A DNA stretch of 64,000 nt from JAKAWQ01 sp963745975 (lineage in GTDB: Bacteria > Pseudomonadota > Alphaproteobacteria > Acetobacterales > Acetobacteraceae). Each line of letters opens with the position of its first letter. The first letter of the stretch is position 1. The DNA lies in assembly GCA_963745975.1 (NCBI GenBank), contig CAVUZJ010000009.1:372001-436000 (forward strand), read 5' to 3'. Made by a program: the position numbers and the translations under genes. The notes below the pieces were generated by a model that saw nothing but the letters and a program-made list of their open reading frames with translations, searched no databases and was not told the DNA's origin. Positions 35,930 through 43,271 of the stretch are shown here, one piece after another.

Positions 35930-37009
35930 TCACGCTTCCCGCAACGCGGGGAGCAGCACATCACGCAGAACGACCAGGGGCGGGCGGGATTGCTCCGCGG
36001 CGTTGTAGTTGCCGGCCGTCACCGCGATCGCCAGATCGAGCCGCGGGAGAAGGAAAAGCCGCTGCCCGCCATTGCCGATGGCGAGGACCCCCTCCTCCCA
36101 ACGCGTGCCGCCCGCGCCGTCATCGGTCGGGACGCGGCCCATGTACCATTGATACCCGTAGCGCATGCCGTCGGGGATCGTTACGGCGGGCGTGAAGCAG
36201 GCCGCCAGCCAGCCGGCCGGAACGATCTGGCGCCCGGCCCAGTGGCCGCCGCCCAGCGCCATCACGCCGATGCGCGCGAGATCGCGCGGTGTCATGCGCA
36301 GGCCGGAGGCCGCGAGCGGCTCGCCCTCCGGGCCGCACTCCCATTCGGTGCCCACGATTCCGAGCGGCTCGAACAATTTCTCGCGGGCGAATTCGTGCAA
36401 GCCGCGCGCGGTGCCGCGGGCGATCATCCGCGCGAGCAGCGCGGTCGCGCCGCCATTGTAGGTCCAGCTTGCGCCGGGCGGGCCGACGACCGGCCGCTCC
36501 AATACGTAGCGGTAGCGATCGGGCGCCTGCTCCATTGCCGTTTCGCCGTTGCGGGGATCGCCATAGGGGATGCTGAGCTCGTCCCATTCGGTGTTCAGCG
36601 TCATCGTAAGCGCGTGCTGGACGGTCAGTTTCCGCCGCGCGGGATCGGCCGCGAGGTCCGGATATTCGGGGAATTGCGCGAGCAGGTTCGCTTCCGGCGC
36701 GGGCACGCTCCCTGCCGCGAGCGCGATGCCGTAGAGCAGGCCGACGACGCTCTTCGTCACCGAGCGCAGATCATGCAGCGTCTCCGGCCCGAAGCGAACG
36801 ATCCCGAGCGGCCTTGCCCGCGCCTGATCGGGCCCCGCGAGATAATGCTCGAAGAAGATGCGCCCGGCGCGCACGGCGACCACCCCGTGAAGGTTCGGAA
36901 GCGTTCCCGCCTCGCGGGCGATCTCGAAGCGCTCCGCGAGATCGGGAGCGAAGCCCGCTTCCGCCGAGGTCGCCAGCCTCCATTCCGCACTCGTCGCTTC
37001 CGTCGTCAT
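35930..37009 (-). CDS. serine hydrolase of the beta-lactamase / penicillin-binding class C family
   Basis: 359 residues from ATG 37009 (MTTEATSAEWRLATS); an ATG nine codons earlier at 37036 is possible. The SxxK motif is Ser83-Val-Thr-Lys86 in DLRSVTKSVVG, a YNG motif follows in SWTYNGGATALLARMI, and IGNGGQRLFLLPRLDLAIAV near the end replaces the KTG box, as in many esterase-like members. No signal peptide from either start, so likely a cytoplasmic esterase or amidase. Runs in the same direction just behind the PEP-mutase-family gene. Confidence 0.88.
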   Translation of the reverse strand: MTTEATSAEWRLATSAEAGFAPDLAERFEIAREAGTLPNLHGVVAVRAGRIFFEHYLAGPDQARARPLGIVRFGPETLHDLRSVTKSVVGLLYGIALAAGSVPAPEANLLAQFPEYPDLAADPARRKLTVQHALTMTLNTEWDELSIPYGDPRNGETAMEQAPDRYRYVLERPVVGPPGASWTYNGGATALLARMIARGTARGLHEFAREKLFEPLGIVGTEWECGPEGEPLAASGLRMTPRDLARIGVMALGGGHWAGRQIVPAGWLAACFTPAVTIPDGMRYGYQWYMGRVPTDDGAGGTRWEEGVLAIGNGGQRLFLLPRLDLAIAVTAGNYNAAEQSRPPLVVLRDVLLPALREA

Positions 37010-37038
37010 CGCCGCCCCCCCGAGGCACTCGATCATCG

Positions 37039-37863
37039 TCAGCTTCCCATGAAGGCGTTGAGCTCCGGCGTTGTCATCACCGTCTCGACATAGCCGAACG
37101 TACCAAGATCCCGCGCTTCGCGGGCGGCGGCGACAAGGCCGCTCATCGCGGCGCGATAGAGGGAGGTCGCGAGGCTGATGCGCCTGACGCCGGCCTCGGC
37201 GAGGGCGGCCGCCGGGAACGATTTTCCCTTCACGCCGGCCATGAAATTGAAGGGTCGGGAAAGTGCCGCGCAAACGCTGCGCACGGCGGCAAGATCCGGC
37301 AGCCCCGGCGCCATCAGCACGTCCGCGCCTGCCCGCTCGAACGCTTTCAGCCGCCTGATGGTATCCTCGAGATCCGGGTTACCGCGCAGGAAATTCTCGG
37401 CCCGCGCGGTGAGGACGAAGGAAAACGGAAGCTTGCGCGCCTCGGCTACGGCGGCCGCGACACGCTCGGCCGCCACCTCGGGCGGGAACAACGGCTTCGC
37501 GCGATCGCCGGTCGCGTCCTCGATCGAGCCGCCGACAAGCCCCGCTTCGGCGGCCATACGGATCGTCGCCGCCGCTTCCTCCGGAGAATCGCCGAACCCC
37601 TTCTCGAGGTCGGCCGAAACCGGAAGATCGGTCGCCGCCACGATTGCACGCGCATGAGCGAGAGCTTCCTCGCGCGTCATCGAGCCATCGCGCCGGCCGA
37701 GCACTCCGGCCGCAGCGCCACTCGACGTCGCGAGCGCCGCAAAGCCAAGGCCCGCCAGAATGCGCGCGGACCCCGCGTCCCACGCATTGGCAATCACGAA
37801 AGCGCCGGGCCCCTTGTGCAATTCCGCGAAACGCTCCGCCTTCTCAATTTGACTCGCCGCCAT
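37039..37863 (-). CDS. isocitrate lyase / PEP mutase family protein
   Basis: 274-residue TIM-barrel enzyme. FVIANAWDAGSARILAGLGF is the characteristic first strand-helix unit; SADLEKGFGDSPEEAAATI supplies metal-binding acidic residues; GGSIEDATGDR is the family EDxxG-type motif. The catalytic Cys motif of isocitrate lyase (KKCGH) is absent, so it is in the oxaloacetase/PEP-mutase-like branch. AGGAGG precedes the ATG at 37863. A 77-bp palindrome separates it from ampD upstream. Confidence 0.9.
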   Translation of the reverse strand: MAASQIEKAERFAELHKGPGAFVIANAWDAGSARILAGLGFAALATSSGAAAGVLGRRDGSMTREEALAHARAIVAATDLPVSADLEKGFGDSPEEAAATIRMAAEAGLVGGSIEDATGDRAKPLFPPEVAAERVAAAVAEARKLPFSFVLTARAENFLRGNPDLEDTIRRLKAFERAGADVLMAPGLPDLAAVRSVCAALSRPFNFMAGVKGKSFPAAALAEAGVRRISLATSLYRAAMSGLVAAAREARDLGTFGYVETVMTTPELNAFMGS

Positions 37864-37878
37864 GCCGCTCCTCCTGTT

Positions 37879-37955
37879 GGAAGCGTGATACGGATCGCTC
37901 CAAAGGCCAGGGGACGCTGTCCCCTGGCCTTTGGAGCGGTCCGTATCACGCTTCC
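37879..37955. repeat. 36-bp inverted repeat, near perfect
   Basis: Left arm 37879-37914 and right arm 37920-37955 are complementary over 36 bp with one mismatch, separated by the 5-base loop cgctg. Arms begin ggaagcgtgatacgga and end ccagggga. The right arm contains the last three codons and stop of ampD; the left arm ends 15 bp before the next start codon and just upstream of its ribosome site. A transcript would form a very stable hairpin, so it should act as a terminator or mRNA end-stabiliser. The GGGGACGCTGTCCCC core resembles the hairpins at 12929-13096. Confidence 0.85.
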
Positions 37956-38632
37956 AGGAGTTGGACGAGCGCGGCCGCGCGGGCGCGGGTGCCGGCGTCG
38001 GCGTGGGAGGTGATGGCTTCGGGGCGCCAGTGGCGCTGGAAGGCGGCGAGGAGTGTCTGGCCAGCCTCCGCGATGTCGTAGCCGATGGTGGCGAGCGGGG
38101 CGAGGGCGGTGGCATCGGTGATGATGTCGGCGGTGCCGAGATCGGGGATATCGGGGAAGAGGCCGATGCCGTGGCGCGCGAGGAGGGAGAAGTCGAAGAG
38201 CTCGCCGGGATCCTGCTTGCGGTCGGGTGCTACGTCGCTGTGGGCGAGGACGTTGCGGGCGGGGATCGGGTGGCGGGCGAGGAGCGTCGTGCAGAGGGCG
38301 ATGACGGCGTCCATTTGGATGGGCGGGAACGGGCGATAGCCCCATTCGTGGCCGGGATTGACGATCTCGATGCCGATCGAGCGGGAATTGATATCCGTGT
38401 GGCCGCGCCAGAAGGAGGGTCCGGCGTGCCAGGCGCGGCGTTCGTCGGGGACGAGTTGCCAGAGCGTGCCGTCCTCCTCGAGGAGGTAGTGCGAGGAGAC
38501 GCGCGCTTCTTCGTCGCAGAGGCGATCGAGCGCGGCGGCCGCGCTTTGCATCCCGGTATAGTGCAGGACCAGCGTGTCGATCGGCGTGCCGGGGGCGCGC
38601 TCGTTATGGTTGGGGCTCGGGCGAGTCCTCAA
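37946..38632 (-). CDS. ampD: N-acetylmuramoyl-L-alanine amidase AmpD
   Basis: 228-residue zinc amidase that removes peptides from anhydromuropeptides during cell-wall recycling. Zinc ligands: His in LVLHYTGM, His in LAHSDVAPDRKQDPG (with the Asp), plus WHAGPSFWRG and SIGIEIVNPG. No ATG precedes the conserved start; the TTG at 38632 gives MRTRPSPNHNER, matching the family. That TTG overlaps a TGA (TTGA) that ends a ten-codon relic of djlA, consistent with an old coupled djlA-ampD junction. The 3' end lies in the 36-bp inverted repeat. Confidence 0.92.
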   Translation of the reverse strand: MRTRPSPNHNERAPGTPIDTLVLHYTGMQSAAAALDRLCDEEARVSSHYLLEEDGTLWQLVPDERRAWHAGPSFWRGHTDINSRSIGIEIVNPGHEWGYRPFPPIQMDAVIALCTTLLARHPIPARNVLAHSDVAPDRKQDPGELFDFSLLARHGIGLFPDIPDLGTADIITDATALAPLATIGYDIAEAGQTLLAAFQRHWRPEAITSHADAGTRARAAALVQLLEA

Positions 38633-38660
38633 AGGCCGCGGTCGCGCTTGATTCTATCCC
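38629..38660 (-). pseudogene. relic of a second djlA 3' end
   Basis: These 32 bp encode D-R-I-K-R-D-R-G-L-stop, exactly the last nine residues and stop of the intact djlA at 38712-38743. The two copies match at 24 of 32 bases and all eight differences are synonymous (e.g. CGC/AGA, GAT/GAC, CTT/CTG). Nothing upstream in this frame resembles DjlA. It seems to be the leftover tail of an older djlA whose stop overlapped the ampD start. Confidence 0.6.
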
Positions 38661-38711
38661 CGCTGCCGGCAGGCAACAACAAAAGGCGTGGGACCGCGAG
38701 GCGACGGTGTC

Positions 38712-39503
38712 TCACAGGCCCCGATCTCTCTTGATGCGGTCCCACGCGGCGTTGATGCGTGCGACCTTCTCGCTTGCCTTGGCGATGAAGGCTTCGGGGA
38801 CGCCGCGTGCGGCGAGGCTGTCGGGGTGGTTCTCGCGCATCAGCTTCCGCCAGGTCGCGCGGATCTCGACGTCGGTCGCGGTCGCCTTGAGGCCGAGCAC
38901 GGCGTAGGGATCGCCGGTTTCGGTGCCGTGCCGGGGGGCTGCGCCGCGCGCGCGGTCCCAGGCCGCCGGGTCGAGGCCGAAGGCGCGATGGACGCGGGCG
39001 AGATAGGCCTCCTCGCGGCCGTTCGCCGGCCCGTCGGCGCGGGCGATGACGAAGAGGGCGGTGAGCACCTCCTCGAGCGTGCCGCGATTGTCGGCGAAGG
39101 TTTGGGCGAGTTGCTCGGCGAAGGGCTCGTAGCCGGCGGCGGATTCGCGCGCCTGGTCGAAGAGGCGGCCGACATGGTGCACGGCCTCGGGCGGGATGCG
39201 GAAGTGCCGCTTGAAGGCCTCGATCTCGGTGCGGTTGACCGTGCCGTCGCATTTGGCGAGCTTGGCCGCGAGCACGGTGACGGCGATCGCGAACACCTCC
39301 TCGCGCCGGCCGAAGAGGGCGGCGATACGCGCCGGGCCGATCGGGGAGCTGTCGCGGCCGAGGGAGCCGCCCATCTGGCGGCGGAGATCGCCGAGCACGC
39401 CGGCGTCCGCCGCGTGGCCGAGGGCCGCGCCGACGAAGAGGCCGAACGGCCCCGCCACGGCCAGCCCCGCCATGCCGCCGATGATCTTGCCCCAGTATCC
39501 CAT
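38712..39503 (-). CDS. djlA: DnaJ-like co-chaperone DjlA/TerB-domain protein
   Basis: 263 residues. N-terminal glycine-rich hydrophobic segment (GYWGKIIGGMAGLAVAGPFGLFVGAALGH) as membrane anchor, central TerB-like helical domain (about 60-165), and C-terminal J domain with the HPD tripeptide in RENHPDSLAARG. It stimulates DnaK ATPase. ATG 39503 gives MGYWGKIIGG, the family N-terminus. Gene order djlA-ampD is common in alphaproteobacteria. Confidence 0.94.
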   Translation of the reverse strand: MGYWGKIIGGMAGLAVAGPFGLFVGAALGHAADAGVLGDLRRQMGGSLGRDSSPIGPARIAALFGRREEVFAIAVTVLAAKLAKCDGTVNRTEIEAFKRHFRIPPEAVHHVGRLFDQARESAAGYEPFAEQLAQTFADNRGTLEEVLTALFVIARADGPANGREEAYLARVHRAFGLDPAAWDRARGAAPRHGTETGDPYAVLGLKATATDVEIRATWRKLMRENHPDSLAARGVPEAFIAKASEKVARINAAWDRIKRDRGL

Positions 39504-39628
39504 GCCGCCCTTGCCGCAGAGCCCGGGAACGTAGCACGCAGGTGTTGCGCGCGGCAAAACGGGACGCACCTTGCCGGCGCTTGCCGGCCTCTCCATCCTC
39601 CGCCGGCCTTGGGGCAGCGGATGGGACG

Positions 39629-42600
39629 ATGGCGGGCTGGCAATTCTGGATCGATCGCGGCGGCACCTTCACCGACATCGTCGCGCGGGACCCGCAGGGA
39701 AGGCTCAGCGCGCGCAAGCTCCTGAGCGAGAACCCGCGCCAGTATCGCGACGCCGCGATCGCGGGCATTCGGGGCGCGCTCGGGCTTGCGCCGGGCGCGC
39801 CGATCCCGGAGCGCATGATCGAAGCGGTGAAGATGGGGACGACGGTCGCGACCAATGCGCTGCTCGAGCGGCGGGGCGAGCCGACCCTGCTCGTCGTCAA
39901 TCGCGGCTTCGCCGACGCGCTCAGGATCGGCAACCAGGCGCGGCCGAGGCTCTTCGACCTCGCGATCCGGCTTCCCTCGATGCTCTACGAGGCGGTGATC
40001 GAGGTGAGCGGTCGGATCGGGGCGGACGGGGCCGAGATCGAGCCGCTCGACGAGGCGGAGGCGCTGGTGGCACTCAGCGAGGCGCGGGCGCGCGGGATCG
40101 GCGCGTGCGCGATCGCGCTGATGCATGCCTGGAAATACCCCGAGCACGAGCGGGCGCTCGAGCGGCTGGCGCGCCAGGCGGGCTTCGGCCAGGTCTCGGC
40201 GAGCCATCGCGTGAGCCCGCTCCTGAGATTGATCCCGCGCGCGGACACCACCGTTGCGGACGCGTATCTCTCGCCGATCCTTCGCCGCTATGTCGCCGAG
40301 GTGGCGGGGGAGCTCGCGGGGACGAGGCTTTATTTCATGCAGTCGAACGGTGGGCTTGCGGCGGCCGAGGCATTTCAGGGCAAGGACGCCGTGCTCTCGG
40401 GGCCGGCGGCGGGGATCGTCGGCGCGGTGCGCACCGCGGCGATGGCCGGGTTCGAGCGGGTGATTACCTTCGACATGGGCGGCACCTCGACCGATGTCGC
40501 GCTCTATGCGGGGAGCTTCGAACGGAGCTTCGAGCGGGTGATCGCGGGGGTGCGGATCGCCGCACCGATGCTCGCGATCAACACGGTGGCGGCGGGCGGC
40601 GGATCGATCCTCGGCTTCGACGGCGCGCGGCTCAGGGTTGGCCCGGATTCGGCGGGCGCCGATCCGGGCCCCGCTTCCTACCGCAAGGGCGGGCCGCTCA
40701 CGGTGACGGACGCGAATCTGTGCCTTGGGCGGATCCAGCCGGCGCATTTTCCGGCGATCTTCGGGCCGGGAGGAGACGAGCGGCTGGACGCGGTGCTGGT
40801 GGCCGAGCGGTTCAAGGCGCTCGCGGGCGAGGTGGCGATGCGAAGGGGCGAGGAGCCGCGCGAGCCGGCGGCGCTCGCGGAGGGGTTCCTGGCGATCGCG
40901 GTTGCCAACATGGCGAACGCGATCAAGGAGATCTCGGTCGCCAAGGGATACGACGCGACGCGCTTTGCGCTCGTTTGCTTCGGCGGCGCCGGCGGGCAGC
41001 ACGCGTGCGCGGTCGCCGATGCGCTGGGAATGGAGACGGTGTTCCTCCATCCGCTGGCGGGCGTGCTCTCGGCCTACGGCATGGGGCTTGCGCCGCAGAT
41101 GCAGCTTCGCGAGCAGGCGGTGGAGATCCCGTTCGAGAGGGATGCGCCGGCGGCGCTGGCAACGCTCGCGGAACTTCTGGCGGAGGAGGCGCGCGGCGCG
41201 CTGATCGCCCAAGGGATCGCGCAACGGATCGCGCAAGGGGCGGAAGGTGCGCGGATCGCGACCGAGGCGATGGTGCATCTGCGCTATGCCGGGACGGATG
41301 CGCCGATTGCCGTTCCGCTCGGTAATTTCGCCGAGATGACCGAGGCGTTCACGCGCGCGCACCGGGCGCGGTTCGGGTTTGCGACGCCGGAGCGGAGGCT
41401 GATCGCCGCGGTGGTGGCGCTGGAGGCGAGCGCGGCGGGTGAGGCGGTGACGGAGGCCCGGCTCGCGCGCCGCGAGACGGGCGAGGCCGAGCCCATCGAG
41501 CGGGTTCCGATGTGGAGCGCGGGCGCCTGGCACGAGAGCGCGGTGTTTGTGCGGGAGAGATTGCTTGCGGGCGATCGGATCGCGGGGCCGGCGCTGATCG
41601 CGGAGGAGAACGCGACGACGGTTGTTCTGCCGGGATGGCGGGCGGAGATCACCGAGACGGGCGGGCTCGTGCTGCGGCGGACGGAGCCGCGCGCGGGGCG
41701 GATCATGGGAATCACGGAAGGCGCGCGGCCGGACCCGGTGCTGCTCGAGCTTTTCAATAATCTCTTCATGAACGTGGCCGAACAGGCGGGGGCGGTGCTG
41801 CAGAACACGTCGCTTTCCGTGAACATCAAGGAGAGGCTCGATTTTTCCTGCGCCGTGTTCGACGCCGAGGGCAATCTCGTCGCCAACGCGCCGCACGTGC
41901 CGGTGCATCTCGGCGCGATGGGCGAGAGCGTGAAGACCGTGCTGGCGCGGCGGGGTAAGAGCCTCAAGCCGGGCGACGTGATCGCGCTCAACAACCCCTA
42001 CAACGGCGGCACGCATCTGCCGGACGTGACCGTCATCACGCCGGTGTTCGACGAGGCGGGGCGGGAGATACGGTTCTTCGTCGGCGCGCGCGCGCACCAC
42101 GCGGATATCGGCGGGATCACGCCGGGCTCGACCCCGCCCGATTCGCGCACCCTCGAGGAGGAGGGCGTCGTGATCGACGATTTCCTCCTCGTCGGAGAGG
42201 GGCGGATCCGCGAGGCCGAGTTCCGCGCGTTGCTTGCCGGCGCCCGCTATCCGGCGCGGAGCCCGGACGTGAATGTCGCCGATATCAAGGCGCAGGTGGC
42301 GGCGAACGAGAAGGCGGCGACCGAGCTTGTTCGGGTGATCGCCGAGCAGGGCTGGGACACCGTGCGGGCCTATATGCGCCACGTGATGGACAATGCCGAG
42401 GAGAGCGTGCGCGCGGTGATCGCGCGGATCGGCGAGGGTTGCTTCGAGTACCGCATGGACGACGGATCGCGGCTCGCGGTCGCGGTGAGCGTGGATCGCG
42501 CGAGCCGGAGTGCCACGGTGGATTTTTCCGGAACGGCTCCGGAACGGGACGACAATTTCAACGCGCCGGCGGCGGTGACGCGGGCGGCGGTGCTCTACGT

Positions 42601-43267
42601 GTTCCGCTGCCTGGTGGGCGAGGAGATTCCGCTCAACGACGGCTGCCTCAAGCCGATCCGGCTCATCATCCCGGAGCGGACGTTCCTCTCGCCTTCGCCG
42701 GGGCACGCGGTGGTGGCCGGGAACACGGAGGTCTCGCAGGCGGTGTGCAACGCGCTGTTCGGCGCGCTCGGCGCGATCGCTTGCAGCCAGGCGACGATGA
42801 ACAATTTCCTGTTCGGCGACGCCGCCCACCAGTACTACGAGACGATCTGCGGCGGGACCGGCGCGGGCCCGGGATTCTGCGGGACCTCCGCCGTGCAGAC
42901 CCACATGACCAACACGCGGATGACCGATCCCGAGGTGCTCGAGCTGAACTACAAAGTGCGGCTGGAGCGCTTCGCCATCCGCCGAGGCTCGGGCGGGGCG
43001 GGGAAGTACCGCGGCGGGGACGGGGTGGTGCGGAAGCTCCGGTTCCTGGCACCGGTGACGGCGGTGATCGTCGCCTCGCGCCGCGAGGTGGCGCCGTTCG
43101 GGCTCGCGGGCGGGGCCGACGGGGCGCCGGGGAAGCAATGGGTCGAGCGGGCGGCGGGGACGGTCGAGACATTGTCCGGCACCGCGGCCGCGGAGCTTAT
43201 GCCGGGCGATGCCTTCGTGATCGAGACCCCCGGAGGCGGCGGCTACGGAAGCGTGAGCGGGGCCTGA
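39629..43267 (+). CDS. hydantoinase B/oxoprolinase family protein, HyuA-HyuB fusion
   Basis: 1212 residues, the length of eukaryotic-type 5-oxoprolinase. The HyuA half starts FWIDRGGTFTDIVARDP and has MGTTVATNALLERRGE, SGPAAGIVGAVRTAA and FDMGGTSTDVAL (ATP site). The HyuB half begins near residue 693 with LLELFNNLFMNVAEQAGAVL and has NAPHVPVHLGAMGES, LNNPYNGGTHLPD and metal-site HHADIGG. It hydrolyses 5-oxoproline or a hydantoin-like ring with ATP. ATG 39629 is chosen since the family begins just before the DRGGT motif. It is divergent to djlA. Confidence 0.94.
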   Translation: MAGWQFWIDRGGTFTDIVARDPQGRLSARKLLSENPRQYRDAAIAGIRGALGLAPGAPIPERMIEAVKMGTTVATNALLERRGEPTLLVVNRGFADALRIGNQARPRLFDLAIRLPSMLYEAVIEVSGRIGADGAEIEPLDEAEALVALSEARARGIGACAIALMHAWKYPEHERALERLARQAGFGQVSASHRVSPLLRLIPRADTTVADAYLSPILRRYVAEVAGELAGTRLYFMQSNGGLAAAEAFQGKDAVLSGPAAGIVGAVRTAAMAGFERVITFDMGGTSTDVALYAGSFERSFERVIAGVRIAAPMLAINTVAAGGGSILGFDGARLRVGPDSAGADPGPASYRKGGPLTVTDANLCLGRIQPAHFPAIFGPGGDERLDAVLVAERFKALAGEVAMRRGEEPREPAALAEGFLAIAVANMANAIKEISVAKGYDATRFALVCFGGAGGQHACAVADALGMETVFLHPLAGVLSAYGMGLAPQMQLREQAVEIPFERDAPAALATLAELLAEEARGALIAQGIAQRIAQGAEGARIATEAMVHLRYAGTDAPIAVPLGNFAEMTEAFTRAHRARFGFATPERRLIAAVVALEASAAGEAVTEARLARRETGEAEPIERVPMWSAGAWHESAVFVRERLLAGDRIAGPALIAEENATTVVLPGWRAEITETGGLVLRRTEPRAGRIMGITEGARPDPVLLELFNNLFMNVAEQAGAVLQNTSLSVNIKERLDFSCAVFDAEGNLVANAPHVPVHLGAMGESVKTVLARRGKSLKPGDVIALNNPYNGGTHLPDVTVITPVFDEAGREIRFFVGARAHHADIGGITPGSTPPDSRTLEEEGVVIDDFLLVGEGRIREAEFRALLAGARYPARSPDVNVADIKAQVAANEKAATELVRVIAEQGWDTVRAYMRHVMDNAEESVRAVIARIGEGCFEYRMDDGSRLAVAVSVDRASRSATVDFSGTAPERDDNFNAPAAVTRAAVLYVFRCLVGEEIPLNDGCLKPIRLIIPERTFLSPSPGHAVVAGNTEVSQAVCNALFGALGAIACSQATMNNFLFGDAAHQYYETICGGTGAGPGFCGTSAVQTHMTNTRMTDPEVLELNYKVRLERFAIRRGSGGAGKYRGGDGVVRKLRFLAPVTAVIVASRREVAPFGLAGGADGAPGKQWVERAAGTVETLSGTAAAELMPGDAFVIETPGGGGYGSVSGA

Positions 43268-43271
43268 GGCG

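Noticed and set aside
38840..43138. A 1432-codon minus-strand open frame across djlA and the oxoprolinase gene
   Set aside because: Low-complexity translation, no domain, antisense to conserved coding sequence; the same holds for the 1000-codon frame antisense to the AsmA-like gene (43197-46199).
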